A DNA stretch of 64,000 bases from positions 62,001 to 126,000 of the forward strand of contig LNEI01000019.1 of assembly GCA_001464455.1 (NCBI GenBank). The letters run 5' to 3'. This DNA is from Acidobacteria bacterium Ga0077534 (GTDB lineage Bacteria; Acidobacteriota; Blastocatellia; Pyrinomonadales; Pyrinomonadaceae). Positions 34,523 to 43,073 of this stretch are shown here, piece after piece. Under the pieces are notes generated by a model. That model saw only the letters and a program-made list of their open reading frames with translations, had not been told where the DNA came from and did not search any database. A program made the position numbers and the translations under genes. Numbering within the stretch: position 1 is the first letter of the stretch; the number at the start of each line of letters is the position of its first letter.

Positions 34523-35395
34523 ATGAAATTCGGACAAGTGCCAAATCCTGAGGAGATCGATTTTACGATCCCGACGGACCATGTTGACACGAAACGCGTG
34601 CTCGCAAGCTCCAACGCTAAAGATCTAAAGATCTACGTCGGCTGTGCTAAGTGGAACAGCAAGGATCTCAAGGGGTTTTACCCAAAAGGAGTGAAAGACG
34701 AGCTCGCGTATTACGCTTCACAGTTCAATTGTGTCGAGCTGAACGCGACGTTTTATAAACGCTACTGGGAGAAGCAATACACGGCTTGGCGCGAAGGCGT
34801 TCCGGATGGATTCAGATATTTTCCAAAGTTCACGCAGAGCATTACGCATTTTTCGCGGCTCAAGGACGTCGAGGAAAAGGTCGAGGAATTCATGGAGAAC
34901 GTCGTGTTCCTAAGGGAAAAGCTAGGCGGCCTCTTTCTGCAGATGCACAATAATTTCGGCGCGAAAGACTTCGACAGGGTTCAACGGTTCGTGGATAACT
35001 GGACGTATGACGTTCCGCTGGCGATGGAGTTTAGAAAGCAGGAGTGGTACGGCGACCCTGAGATCTCGGCTCAGCTTTATCACCTGCTCGAATCGAATGG
35101 CATTACAAACATTCTCGTCGACACCGCCGGCCGTCGCGATCTGATGCACATGCGGCTAACGACACCCAGGGCGTTTATTCGTTGGGTCGGTGCCAACGAT
35201 CCGGAATCTGATCGAGAAAGGCTAGACGAATGGGTCGAGCGGATCGCAGTTTGGAAAGAGCAGGGTCTCGAAGAGCTGGATTTCTTTGTCCACCAGAATG
35301 TCGAGAAAGAATCCCCGCTCCTCTCGGCATATTTCATCGAAAAGCTTAATAAAAAGATCGGGTCAAACCTGATACCGCCAAAGACTCTCGTCTGA
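34523..35395 (+). CDS. DUF72 (YecE-like) protein
   Basis: 290 aa. DUF72 TIM-barrel landmarks: YVGCAKWNSKDLKGFYPKG, YYASQFNCVELNATFY, FPKFTQSITHF and AMEFRKQEWY. Members are uncharacterised and suspected to act on nucleic acids or sugars. It lies 26 bp after the amidohydrolase gene, and the GNAT gene follows 5 bp later. Confidence 0.9.
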   Translation: MKFGQVPNPEEIDFTIPTDHVDTKRVLASSNAKDLKIYVGCAKWNSKDLKGFYPKGVKDELAYYASQFNCVELNATFYKRYWEKQYTAWREGVPDGFRYFPKFTQSITHFSRLKDVEEKVEEFMENVVFLREKLGGLFLQMHNNFGAKDFDRVQRFVDNWTYDVPLAMEFRKQEWYGDPEISAQLYHLLESNGITNILVDTAGRRDLMHMRLTTPRAFIRWVGANDPESDRERLDEWVERIAVWKEQGLEELDFFVHQNVEKESPLLSAYFIEKLNKKIGSNLIPPKTLV

Positions 35396-35400
35396 GAACG

Positions 35401-35853
35401 ATGCTAAAACTGGTTCGTACTGATGCAGATGACGCTGACCTTCATTCCCTTGTCGCACTCCTCGACGAGGAACTGAAATTGCGCGATCGCGACGATCATT
35501 ACTTCTTTGCGCAATTCAATAAGCTTGCTGGCCTGATCGGCGTGGTCGTCGCATATATCGATGACATTCCAGTCGGTTGCGGGGCTTTCAAGCAATTTTC
35601 AGATGCCGCGGCTGAGATCAAGCGAATGTTCGTCCAACCTGATCATCGCGGCAAACGCATAGCAGGACAGATCCTGACCGAACTGGAATCCTGGATCCTC
35701 GAATCAGGATTCACCGCCTGCGTCCTCGAAACCGGCTTCAAACAACCCGAAGCGATCGCCCTTTACAAACGCTCAGGCTACACCGAGATCCCGAACTACG
35801 GCCAGTACGCAGATGTCGCTTCAAGCGTTTGCATGAGAAAGACCCTTGGTTAA
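35401..35853 (+). CDS. GNAT-family N-acetyltransferase
   Basis: 150 aa. The acetyl-CoA-binding motif A appears as IKRMFVQPDHRGKRIAGQIL (R-x-x-G-x-R/G pattern). ACVLETGFKQPEAIALYKRS and GYTEIPNYGQYA are the closing strands. Substrate unknown. Starts 5 bp after the DUF72 stop. Confidence 0.9.
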   Translation: MLKLVRTDADDADLHSLVALLDEELKLRDRDDHYFFAQFNKLAGLIGVVVAYIDDIPVGCGAFKQFSDAAAEIKRMFVQPDHRGKRIAGQILTELESWILESGFTACVLETGFKQPEAIALYKRSGYTEIPNYGQYADVASSVCMRKTLG

Positions 35854-36021
35854 GCCGGTTATCCTAAATTGAGCTACCCGCCGCAGAGCACGTGCGATAC
35901 CGCACAGAATGTATTCCCGTTCGCACATACCCTTCCTACAGTGGGATCCCCAAAAAGTTCAGTTTAAAGAGCGCCGTGCCCTCGCGGCCCGCATCTACGA
36001 TCAAACATGGATCTCATTTTT

Positions 36022-36035
36022 ATGATTGAGATCAT
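36022..36035. promoter_or_regulatory. FNR/DNR-type palindrome before the nitric-oxide operon
   Basis: ATGAT-TGAG-ATCAT, a perfect 5-N4-5 palindrome as bound by Crp/Fnr-family regulators (consensus TTGAT-N4-ATCAA). A CATTAG-like -10 follows about 20 bp downstream, as in class II activation. A Crp/Fnr gene lies at the other end of the block (39511-40158). An overlapping longer pair, GATCTCA-N10-TGAGATC, is also present. Confidence 0.6.
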
Positions 36036-36082
36036 TTTTTTCGATGCCGCCGGCCATTAGTGTTCAGATGTGGGGAAAAAAT

Positions 36083-36415
36083 ATGAAGCATGTACAACTA
36101 ATTAAAGAACTTGATCTCAACGCAGTGTCCGGCCTGCAAAGCGATAAAGAGGTGAGCGAGATATTCCGGGGACCTTTCCGCCGGATCGTGGAGGTGCGGC
36201 TGCAGAATGGCGCAGTGCTGTCGCGGCACAAGGCTGATGTACCCATCACGGTGCTGTGTCTATCGGGAAGCGGAACTTTTACCGCCGGCACGGATCTCGA
36301 GGATTCACAAGAACTGCGTGCCGGCACATTTCTCACATTAGAGTCGGGCATCGAACATGAAGTAATTGCCGCCCCCTCGCTTCACGTTCTTGTTACCAAA
36401 TTTACCGGCAGCTAA
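36083..36415 (+). CDS. Small cupin-domain protein of the NO operon
   Basis: 110 aa from ATG 36083 (GGGGAAAAAAT before it); the frame is open to 36026 but crosses the promoter zone. Cupin-fold signatures: GAVLSRHKADVPITVLCLSG for the first motif and LRAGTFLTLESGIEHEV for the second. A Cys (VLCLSG) stands where cupins can ligate metal. Lies 20 bp before qNOR. Role in NO metabolism is inferred from position. Confidence 0.8.
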   Translation: MKHVQLIKELDLNAVSGLQSDKEVSEIFRGPFRRIVEVRLQNGAVLSRHKADVPITVLCLSGSGTFTAGTDLEDSQELRAGTFLTLESGIEHEVIAAPSLHVLVTKFTGS

Positions 36416-36435
36416 ACGGTTGCCGCGGAGGGAAA

Positions 36436-38682
36436 ATGAAAAAACTTTGGATCATATTTGGTGCAGTTTTTATCTTGTCGTTTGCAATTTTGGGATGGGT
36501 CGGCTCGGAGATCTTTCGTCAGGTGCCGCCGATCCCCAATCAGGTCGTCACGACGGACGGCGTTGTGTTGATCGTGCCTGAGCAGATCTCTGACGGCCAG
36601 AACGTCTGGCAGGCGATGGGTGGAATGCAGGTTGGTTCGATCTGGGGGCATGGTTCGTACGTCGCACCTGATTGGACGGCGGACTATCTACATCGGGAAT
36701 CACTATACATCCTGAATGAGTGGACGGCCGGCCGTTTCGGAGCAGATGGAAGCACGATGCCGAGCGAAGAGCGCGCCGCAATGGTTCAACGCCTTCAGGA
36801 CACCATGCGAAAAAACAGCTACGACCCGGCAACCCAAAAGCTAACGGTCGACCCTGTCAGAGCCAGAGCATTCGAGAATAATCTTGCTCATTACTCGCTT
36901 ATCTTCACCAATGGAAGCGACGAATATGCGATCCAGCGTAATGCACAATCCGATCCTACGCGGCTGCGACACCTAACATCATTCTTCTTCTGGACCGCAT
37001 GGGCGTCAGCGGCGAACCGGCCGGACAATACGATCTCGTATACGAGCAACTTCCCCTCCGAGCCGTTGGTCGGAAATTTCCCGACCAGCAGCTCGATAAT
37101 CTGGACGGGCGTCAGCGTGATCGCATTGATCCTGAGCATCGGAGCAATGGTCTGGTTCTACGCCGGATGGCACAAAGAAGCGACCTCGCCCGACACGCCA
37201 GACAGCGATCCACTCATTGGAGAGACGATCACGCCCTCGCAGAAAGCAACCGTTAAGTATTTTCTCGTCGTCTCGCTGCTCTTTCTGCTGCAAATAGTGA
37301 TGGGAATAATTACTGCGCATTACGGGGTGGAAGGCGGCGGATTCTACGGATTCCCGCTGGCCGACTATTTACCGTACGTCGTGACGCGCACGTGGCATGT
37401 GCAGCTGGGGATATTTTGGATAGCCACTGCATGGCTCGCGGCGGGCCTCTTTATCGCACCGTATATTTGCGGATATGAGCCGAAATTTCAACGCCTGGGC
37501 GTAAACGTCCTGTTCAGCGCATTGCTGATCGTCGTGCTCGGATCGATGGGCGGCCAATGGGCGAGCGTGATGCATCTGCTGCCGGGCGACCTTTGGTTCT
37601 GGTTCGGTCATCAGGGTTACGAATATGTCGACCTTGGCCGCGTCTGGCAGATTGCCCTGCTGGTCGGATTGCTCTTGTGGCTCGGCTTGGTCGCGAGGAG
37701 TGCGATCCCGGCGCTCAGGGCAGACGGCAGCCGGTCGCTGGTCGTGCTCTATTTGGTGACGACGGCGGGAATCGCGTTCTTTTACGCTCCCGGACTTTTC
37801 TGGGGAATGCGTTCACACCTGACGGTCGTCGAATATTGGCGATGGTGGGTCGTTCATCTGTGGGTCGAGGGCTTTTTTGAGGTCTTTGCGACCACCGTTA
37901 TCGCGTTCCTGTTTGCACGGCTAAAAGTGATAAGGGCCGATCACGCGGCATATGCTGCTCTATTTTCTGCGGCGATATACCTGAGCGGCGGCATCATCGG
38001 GACGCTTCATCACTTGTACTTCGCCGGTACGCCGACGGTAGCGATCGCATTCGGAGCGGTATTTAGCGCTCTTGAGATCGTCCCGCTTGTCTTTATCGGA
38101 TATGAGGCAATGGAAAATATCCGCCATTCGAGGGCGAGGCCGTGGCTCGCTCAATATAAGTGGATCGTTTACTTTTTTGTCGCGGTCGCATTCTGGAATC
38201 TGGTTGGTGCCGGTGTTTTTGGATTTATGATCAATCCGCCGATCGCCCTCTACTATATGCAAGGATTGAACACGACTGCGGTTCATGCCCATGGTGCGCT
38301 GTATGGCGTGTACGGGACCTTGGGTCTAGGGTTGCTGCTATTCTGCATGCGTGCGATGCAGCCACAGAGGATCTGGAATACAAAGCTGCTTGCTTTCGCT
38401 TTCTGGGCGATCAATATTGGAATGATGCTCGAGATACTGCTCAGCTTGCTTCCGATCGGCCTCCTTCAAACGTACCAATCGGTGTCGGTCGGCTATTGGT
38501 CGGCACGTAGCCCGGAATTCATGCAGACTGCGTTAATGTCGAATCTGCGATGGATGCGATTGTTTGGCGACACGATATTTGCGGTCGGCGCTGTGGCATT
38601 TGTTTGGTTCGCTTTACAGCTTATGCTTACACGCGGCAAGAACGGTCCAGCGAATGACGCATCTATCGCCGGACTCGAATAA
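36436..38682 (+). CDS. norZ: Quinol-dependent nitric oxide reductase (qNOR)
   Basis: 748 aa. Single-subunit quinol NO reductase: a membrane anchor, an N-terminal periplasmic NorC-like domain without heme c, then twelve or so membrane helices. Ligands seen are His in RTWHVQLG, a conserved Glu region HLWVEGFFEVFATTV, the FeB pair in GTLHHLYFAG and the heme His pair in AVHAHGALYG. It reduces 2 NO to N2O using menaquinol. Start ATG 36436 with GAGGG upstream. Belongs with the neighbouring cupin, membrane protein and globin genes. Confidence 0.95.
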   Translation: MKKLWIIFGAVFILSFAILGWVGSEIFRQVPPIPNQVVTTDGVVLIVPEQISDGQNVWQAMGGMQVGSIWGHGSYVAPDWTADYLHRESLYILNEWTAGRFGADGSTMPSEERAAMVQRLQDTMRKNSYDPATQKLTVDPVRARAFENNLAHYSLIFTNGSDEYAIQRNAQSDPTRLRHLTSFFFWTAWASAANRPDNTISYTSNFPSEPLVGNFPTSSSIIWTGVSVIALILSIGAMVWFYAGWHKEATSPDTPDSDPLIGETITPSQKATVKYFLVVSLLFLLQIVMGIITAHYGVEGGGFYGFPLADYLPYVVTRTWHVQLGIFWIATAWLAAGLFIAPYICGYEPKFQRLGVNVLFSALLIVVLGSMGGQWASVMHLLPGDLWFWFGHQGYEYVDLGRVWQIALLVGLLLWLGLVARSAIPALRADGSRSLVVLYLVTTAGIAFFYAPGLFWGMRSHLTVVEYWRWWVVHLWVEGFFEVFATTVIAFLFARLKVIRADHAAYAALFSAAIYLSGGIIGTLHHLYFAGTPTVAIAFGAVFSALEIVPLVFIGYEAMENIRHSRARPWLAQYKWIVYFFVAVAFWNLVGAGVFGFMINPPIALYYMQGLNTTAVHAHGALYGVYGTLGLGLLLFCMRAMQPQRIWNTKLLAFAFWAINIGMMLEILLSLLPIGLLQTYQSVSVGYWSARSPEFMQTALMSNLRWMRLFGDTIFAVGAVAFVWFALQLMLTRGKNGPANDASIAGLE

Positions 38683-38685
38683 CAT

Positions 38686-39132
38686 ATGACAATGCGCGTC
38701 TTACAGATCGCGATACCGTTTATCTGGTTTGGGACGGTCGGCGCCATATCCTTTATGGAGGCGCCGCTCAAATTCCAGGCTCCGGGTATAACGATACCTC
38801 TCGGATTGGGGATCGGGCGGCTGGTATTCTTCACGCTCAACAAGATGGAGATCGTCTGTGCGTTACTGTTGCTTATCGCATTTTTTCGTGTCCGCAATAG
38901 CACGCGGACTATGCTCGTTGCCCTCGGCTTAGTTTTGCTTATCTTGCTTCTCGAAACGATCTGGCTGCTGCCCGTACTTGACGCCCGGGCCGAAATGGTG
39001 ATTGCGGGAACGGCACCGCCCTTCTCCAATTCTCATATTGTCTACATTGTTTTTGATGCAATTAAATTGATCGCTTTGGCAGTGCTAGGTATTGCGACGA
39101 CCCGGCGACTGATCTCAGGGAGTTCTGTATGA
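38686..39132 (+). CDS. Four-helix membrane protein of the NO operon
   Basis: 148 aa, four membrane helices (IPFIWFGTVGAISFMEAPLK first, LVLLILLLETIWLLPVL third, IVYIVFDAIKLIALAVLG last). It resembles DUF4149-type small membrane proteins. It starts 3 bp after the qNOR stop and overlaps the globin start (ATGA), so it is part of the operon. Function unknown; a role at the membrane in NO detoxification is inferred. Confidence 0.8.
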   Translation: MTMRVLQIAIPFIWFGTVGAISFMEAPLKFQAPGITIPLGLGIGRLVFFTLNKMEIVCALLLLIAFFRVRNSTRTMLVALGLVLLILLLETIWLLPVLDARAEMVIAGTAPPFSNSHIVYIVFDAIKLIALAVLGIATTRRLISGSSV

Positions 39133-39545
39133 GGCCGGACATTGAAAACCGTGTCGATATTGATCGGCTAATGCAGAGCTTTTACGAGCGAGCTTTGATC
39201 GACGAGGTTATCGGCTATATTTTCACCGACGTTGCTCATCTCGATCTAAATTCACACTTGCCGATCATTGGTGATTTTTGGGAGGCGATGTTGTTTCGCA
39301 CGGGCGATTACGCCGCACGCGGACGTAATCCGATGGAGGTACATCGACAACTGCATCTCAAATCGGCGTTCAAGCCGATTCACTTTTCTCGTTGGCTTGA
39401 AATGTTTGTGTCTTGTGTTGATGAGCAGTTTACGGGGCCGCGAGCTGAGTTTATTAAGATCAGAGCCCACGCGATCGCTAACCGCTTTCAGCAAAACCTC
39501 GGTTTGTCGGCTAGTCCCGAAGAAGCGTTTGGAGCGGAGCCGTAG
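39129..39545 (+). CDS. Group III truncated hemoglobin
   Basis: 138 aa. The trHb III pattern is IDRLMQSFYERALIDEVIGYIF, FWEAMLFRTGDYAARGRNP, then HRQLHLKSAFKPIHFSRWLE, where a proximal His and Trp are conserved. It binds heme and in this setting probably scavenges or senses NO. The start overlaps the preceding stop. The last 35 bp overlap the convergent Crp/Fnr gene. Confidence 0.9.
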   Translation: MRPDIENRVDIDRLMQSFYERALIDEVIGYIFTDVAHLDLNSHLPIIGDFWEAMLFRTGDYAARGRNPMEVHRQLHLKSAFKPIHFSRWLEMFVSCVDEQFTGPRAEFIKIRAHAIANRFQQNLGLSASPEEAFGAEP

Positions 39546-40158
39546 AGTCGATAAATATCTTTCCGTGAACGATGCGCACCAGGCCTTGATCCGAAAAACG
39601 CCGGATAACACGAATGGTAGTCTCGGTGGTAAGACTCGCCATTTCGGCGATGTCCTGGCGGCGGACAGCGATCTTTACCGGACCATCCCCACCTGATTCA
39701 GCAAAAAGCTTTAGCAGAACGCGGCCGACGCGGTGTTCGGGTGAAGCGCTCGAGAGCGTGCGGATCATAGACGTTTTCTCGCGAAGCATGTCGCACGTCC
39801 AGCCGATCACCTCGAATGCCAACTCGGGGGATTCACGTATTATGGCAAGAAAGTCTTCCCGTCTGACTTGAAGTAACTCCGTGCGCTCCGTCGCGATCGC
39901 GGTCGAGGGATACGGCTCTCCGTCGAAGACGGGCGGTACGGCGAACATCTCACCCGCGTGAAATGTTCCAATAATGACCTCTTTACCCGGCTCGGGCATT
40001 CTGATCATCTTTACCGAACCGGAGATGATGATGGGAAGAAAGTCGGGGCTTCCGCCCCGGTCGAAAACGATGCTTCCCGTGTCGAACACGCGACGGCGAC
40101 CCAGAGCGAACAGGCGTTGGGTGAGTTCGGGCCCAATATTTTCAAGCAATGGCTTCAT
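39511..40158 (-). CDS. Crp/Fnr-family regulator, DNR/NnrR-like
   Basis: 215 aa. Cyclic-nucleotide-binding-like N-terminal barrel (FDTGSIVFDRGGSPDFLPII, FHAGEMFAVPPVF), dimerisation helix, and C-terminal winged helix with RRQDIAEMASLTTETTIRVI. Only one Cys is present, so it lacks the FNR iron-sulfur cluster; a heme-type NO sensor like DNR is likely. Its ATG overlaps the stop of the UbiA-type gene. It is the probable activator of the qNOR operon. Confidence 0.9.
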   Translation of the reverse strand: MKPLLENIGPELTQRLFALGRRRVFDTGSIVFDRGGSPDFLPIIISGSVKMIRMPEPGKEVIIGTFHAGEMFAVPPVFDGEPYPSTAIATERTELLQVRREDFLAIIRESPELAFEVIGWTCDMLREKTSMIRTLSSASPEHRVGRVLLKLFAESGGDGPVKIAVRRQDIAEMASLTTETTIRVIRRFSDQGLVRIVHGKIFIDSTAPLQTLLRD

Positions 40159-41024
40159 CGCTGAAGAAACACGCTACCGCCGAAGGTTGCCAGCAATATC
40201 ACACTAACGAAAGCATTTGTTGTAAAAAAGGCGGCGTTCATTCGCGAGAGATCGTGTGGCTTGACTAGCGTATGCTGATAGATCAGCAGACAACCGACGG
40301 CTATTACGCCAGCGAGAGCCAACATCCCGAGTTCGGTAACAAAATAGAGTAATACGAGAATAACAAAGGACTGCACATGAAAAAGCCGAGCGATGTAGAG
40401 CGAGTTCTTGATCCCGAACCGTGCCGGTATCGAGCGTAGTCCGCTTTTGCGGTCATATTCGTAGTCCTGACATGCGTATAGTACATCAAAACCAGCGGTC
40501 CACATCAAAACTATCACCGACAGAAGGACAGGCACTTCGCTGTCGAGAGCCCCGCGCACCGCGATCCACGCCGCTGATGGCGAGATCGCTAGAGCGATGC
40601 CGAGAATTACATGTGCAAAAGCCGTGAATCGTTTGGTGTAAGAGTAACCAAGAACGAAAAGAAGCGCGACGGGAGAAAGTGCGAAGGTCAGCCAGTTCAG
40701 CGAGTAAGACGCGATCAGGAACAGTCCGATAGAAACGTAGAGGAAAACCCAGGCGAAGCCGATCGGGAGTTTGCCACTCGGAAGTTCGCGGTTCGCTGTC
40801 CTCGGGTTTTTTGCATCGATATCGCGGTCGACTATGCGATTGAACGTCATCGCGGCGGAGCGAGCCCCAAACATCGCTACTGTTATCCAAAGGAGTTGCC
40901 ACCAGGACGGCAGTCCGTTTGCCGCGAGTATCGCTCCGAGAAACGCGAACGGCAGGGCGAACAGCGTATGCTCGAATTTTATCATCGCGAGCGTCGTACT
41001 TAGTTTTTCAGCAAAAGATCCCAT
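40155..41024 (-). CDS. UbiA-family prenyltransferase, probably MqnP
   Basis: 289 aa from ATG 41024 (a TTG six codons earlier is possible). The two Asp-rich motifs of UbiA proteins are present: NRIVDRDIDAKNPRTANR and YACQDYEYDRKSG. About eight membrane helices. With MqnE in the same region, it most likely prenylates the menaquinone precursor of the futalosine pathway (MqnP), though it would be annotated as 4-hydroxybenzoate polyprenyltransferase by similarity. It overlaps the Crp/Fnr start. Confidence 0.88.
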   Translation of the reverse strand: MGSFAEKLSTTLAMIKFEHTLFALPFAFLGAILAANGLPSWWQLLWITVAMFGARSAAMTFNRIVDRDIDAKNPRTANRELPSGKLPIGFAWVFLYVSIGLFLIASYSLNWLTFALSPVALLFVLGYSYTKRFTAFAHVILGIALAISPSAAWIAVRGALDSEVPVLLSVIVLMWTAGFDVLYACQDYEYDRKSGLRSIPARFGIKNSLYIARLFHVQSFVILVLLYFVTELGMLALAGVIAVGCLLIYQHTLVKPHDLSRMNAAFFTTNAFVSVILLATFGGSVFLQR

Positions 41025-41125
41025 CGTGGTTCCCGCCAACAAACTTGTAACTATAAACTATCTACCTAAACTAATTAAGCTGGAAGTTCCTATATTAGAA
41101 TGTAGTCAAACGTTTCTACTAACCT

Positions 41126-41659
41126 ATGCCGAGCGGACGTACACATGACGCGATCACTTTCCTACTCGCGGCTCCTGCATTTGCATTGACGTACGGAGTT
41201 ATTGGAGGCATTCCAGAGGCATCAACGGTCGCCGGAGCATTTATTTTCGGAGGCTTGATGTTCGGGCCGGATCTGGATACGGTTTCGCGCCAATACTCCC
41301 GTTGGTCTATTTTCCGCCTCCTTTGGTTTCCCTACAGGTCTTTTTTCAAGCACCGTTCAAGGTTTTCGCACGGGCTCCTGTTCGGAGCGCTCATTCGCGT
41401 GGTTTACTTTCTGGGTATTATCACACTTATCGGATTTCTTGCCGTCTATTGTGCAGCGGCTTTTTCAGGCGGGCAATTACCGGGCGTTGAGCAGATCGCG
41501 AACGTCTGGCGTCCGGTCGGCGACATGACAAGGGATCTGCTCGGGCAGAATTTTCCAGTTCTGATCTTTTTTGGACTTTGGCTGGGAGCGGCGAGTCACA
41601 CGTTTACCGATATGGCTGGGTCATACGTCAAAACAGGCCGCGTCGCCAAATTTCTCTAG
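41126..41659 (+). CDS. DUF2227 metal-binding membrane protein
   Basis: 177 aa. The sequence starts MPSGRTHDAIT; GLMFGPDLDTVSRQYSRW and FFKHRSRFSHGLLFG carry the Asp and His residues of the DUF2227 metal site, with a third in GAASHTFTDMAGS. Four membrane helices. Function unknown. It is convergent with the next gene, with stops overlapping. Confidence 0.85.
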   Translation: MPSGRTHDAITFLLAAPAFALTYGVIGGIPEASTVAGAFIFGGLMFGPDLDTVSRQYSRWSIFRLLWFPYRSFFKHRSRFSHGLLFGALIRVVYFLGIITLIGFLAVYCAAAFSGGQLPGVEQIANVWRPVGDMTRDLLGQNFPVLIFFGLWLGAASHTFTDMAGSYVKTGRVAKFL

Positions 41660-42882
41660 CCGCGGCCGCCGCCCGTGCGCGCCGTGTGAAGTCTGAGAGC
41701 TTGCCGCCTTACGGCGTCAGAAACATTTCGATTTTTTGATAGAGCGATGAGGTCGCGCAGCTGCAGCCGATTCATGATCGTTATAGCGTTGGCAATCGGC
41801 GTTCGAGGGTTTCTCGCCAGATTGTGCATGATGGGATAGCTGCGGCTCCATTGACGATTAGCCGCGAGCTGGCGAAGTATTTCTTCGGACATCGAGCGCA
41901 TTGCCGCAATATTCTCGACTTCTTTTTCAGTAATGCGCGGATTGTTTACGACCGCGGTCGAAACGAGCTTGTTCGGGTCGCGGATTAGAATGTTTCTTGC
42001 CTCGCGGTCGCCTTTCATCGCCAGTTTTACGCGATCTTTCACGCCCATTCTCATGATGCGATTGAGCATGGAAACGCGTTCGCTGGTAGCTTCGTCGTTC
42101 GCCTGGAGTTCGCCGAGCATTACCTTAAGCGCTGCCTGACGCTGTTCTTCGGACTCCTCGTAGATCTCCTCGATGTACTCGAGGGCGAGCCATGAATCGT
42201 CAGTTTCCTGATCAGGGACCTCGATATGCTGCGCGATGAACAACGCGTCTTCGAGGCTCATTCCAGTCTCGGATCCGAGTTCATCCGAAAATTCAGCCTG
42301 TTCGACAAATTCTGCAGCCGCCTCATTTCCCTGCGCTCGAAGCTCGCTGGCGATCTGCTGTGCTCCGCGTTCTTTCTCAAAGAATTCGCGTTTTAGTTCC
42401 AGCACCCGCCGTTCAGCATCAGGCGTTCGGTTCGGATTAGCGACTATTGCGTCGATGATCGAGGGGTTTTGGATAAGCAACTGCTGATTGAACGATATAA
42501 GTTCGAGCAGCGGAGCGTTTTGAGTTCGCCGCGCAAAGTGAGCGATCGCGTCAGGCGGCGTGGCGGCATTCGTAACGATCGCTTCCTGGATCGATGGCGT
42601 AAGATCGGTTCGCGTTGAAAAATGGGCGAGCACTCGCGGGGCAACGGATGAACTTCTGATCGTCGATTCGAGCGATTCCGGGGACTGCGCCGATAGCGTT
42701 TCGCTCGCGGCTGAGCGCAATTCCTCGTCGGCCCCCTCGAAGAAATTCACTAAGATCTCGAGCAAGTCATTCTGCGGTAGCGGCAACGCCCCGCGAGCGG
42801 CCGCAAGCTGAGCAGGCCGAGGGGCCGTACCATCGACCACGGCCTTGACTACGGGATTGTCGGAAACTAAGTCACTGCTCAT
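41656..42882 (-). CDS. Alpha-helical repeat (DUF2336-like) protein
   Basis: 408 aa, no signal peptide. It is built of short helical units with recurring NPxxP-type turns (VSDNPVVKAV, IQNPSIIDAIVANPNRTPD, IRDPNKLVSTAVVNNPRIT, LARNPRTPIANAI), like leucine-rich/HEAT variant repeats. The middle contains an acidic stretch (EEIYEESEEQRQ). Probable protein-interaction scaffold. I recall similar proteins in other acidobacteria; no function known. Confidence 0.75.
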   Translation of the reverse strand: MSSDLVSDNPVVKAVVDGTAPRPAQLAAARGALPLPQNDLLEILVNFFEGADEELRSAASETLSAQSPESLESTIRSSSVAPRVLAHFSTRTDLTPSIQEAIVTNAATPPDAIAHFARRTQNAPLLELISFNQQLLIQNPSIIDAIVANPNRTPDAERRVLELKREFFEKERGAQQIASELRAQGNEAAAEFVEQAEFSDELGSETGMSLEDALFIAQHIEVPDQETDDSWLALEYIEEIYEESEEQRQAALKVMLGELQANDEATSERVSMLNRIMRMGVKDRVKLAMKGDREARNILIRDPNKLVSTAVVNNPRITEKEVENIAAMRSMSEEILRQLAANRQWSRSYPIMHNLARNPRTPIANAITIMNRLQLRDLIALSKNRNVSDAVRRQALRLHTARTGGGRG

Positions 42883-43073
42883 TTTATTGCGGAAGAATAC
42901 CGCCCATTAAACATTTTGTAATGCGAGAGGGTTATCCGAACTGGCTGACCGCTATCTTAGCATAAAACTGAATACTATCTTGACTAAGGTCAACCGCATA
43001 ACTTAGCTTACTTATGGACGACAAATTATCCTGCACCAGCTTTACACCGCTCACCGACAACAAACAAGACGTA

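Noticed and set aside
42980-42993. TTGAC-N4-GTCAA palindrome before the nucleotide-sugar dehydrogenase gene
   Set aside because: Only 5-bp arms and not placed well for a promoter. Chance cannot be excluded, so it is not listed as an operator.
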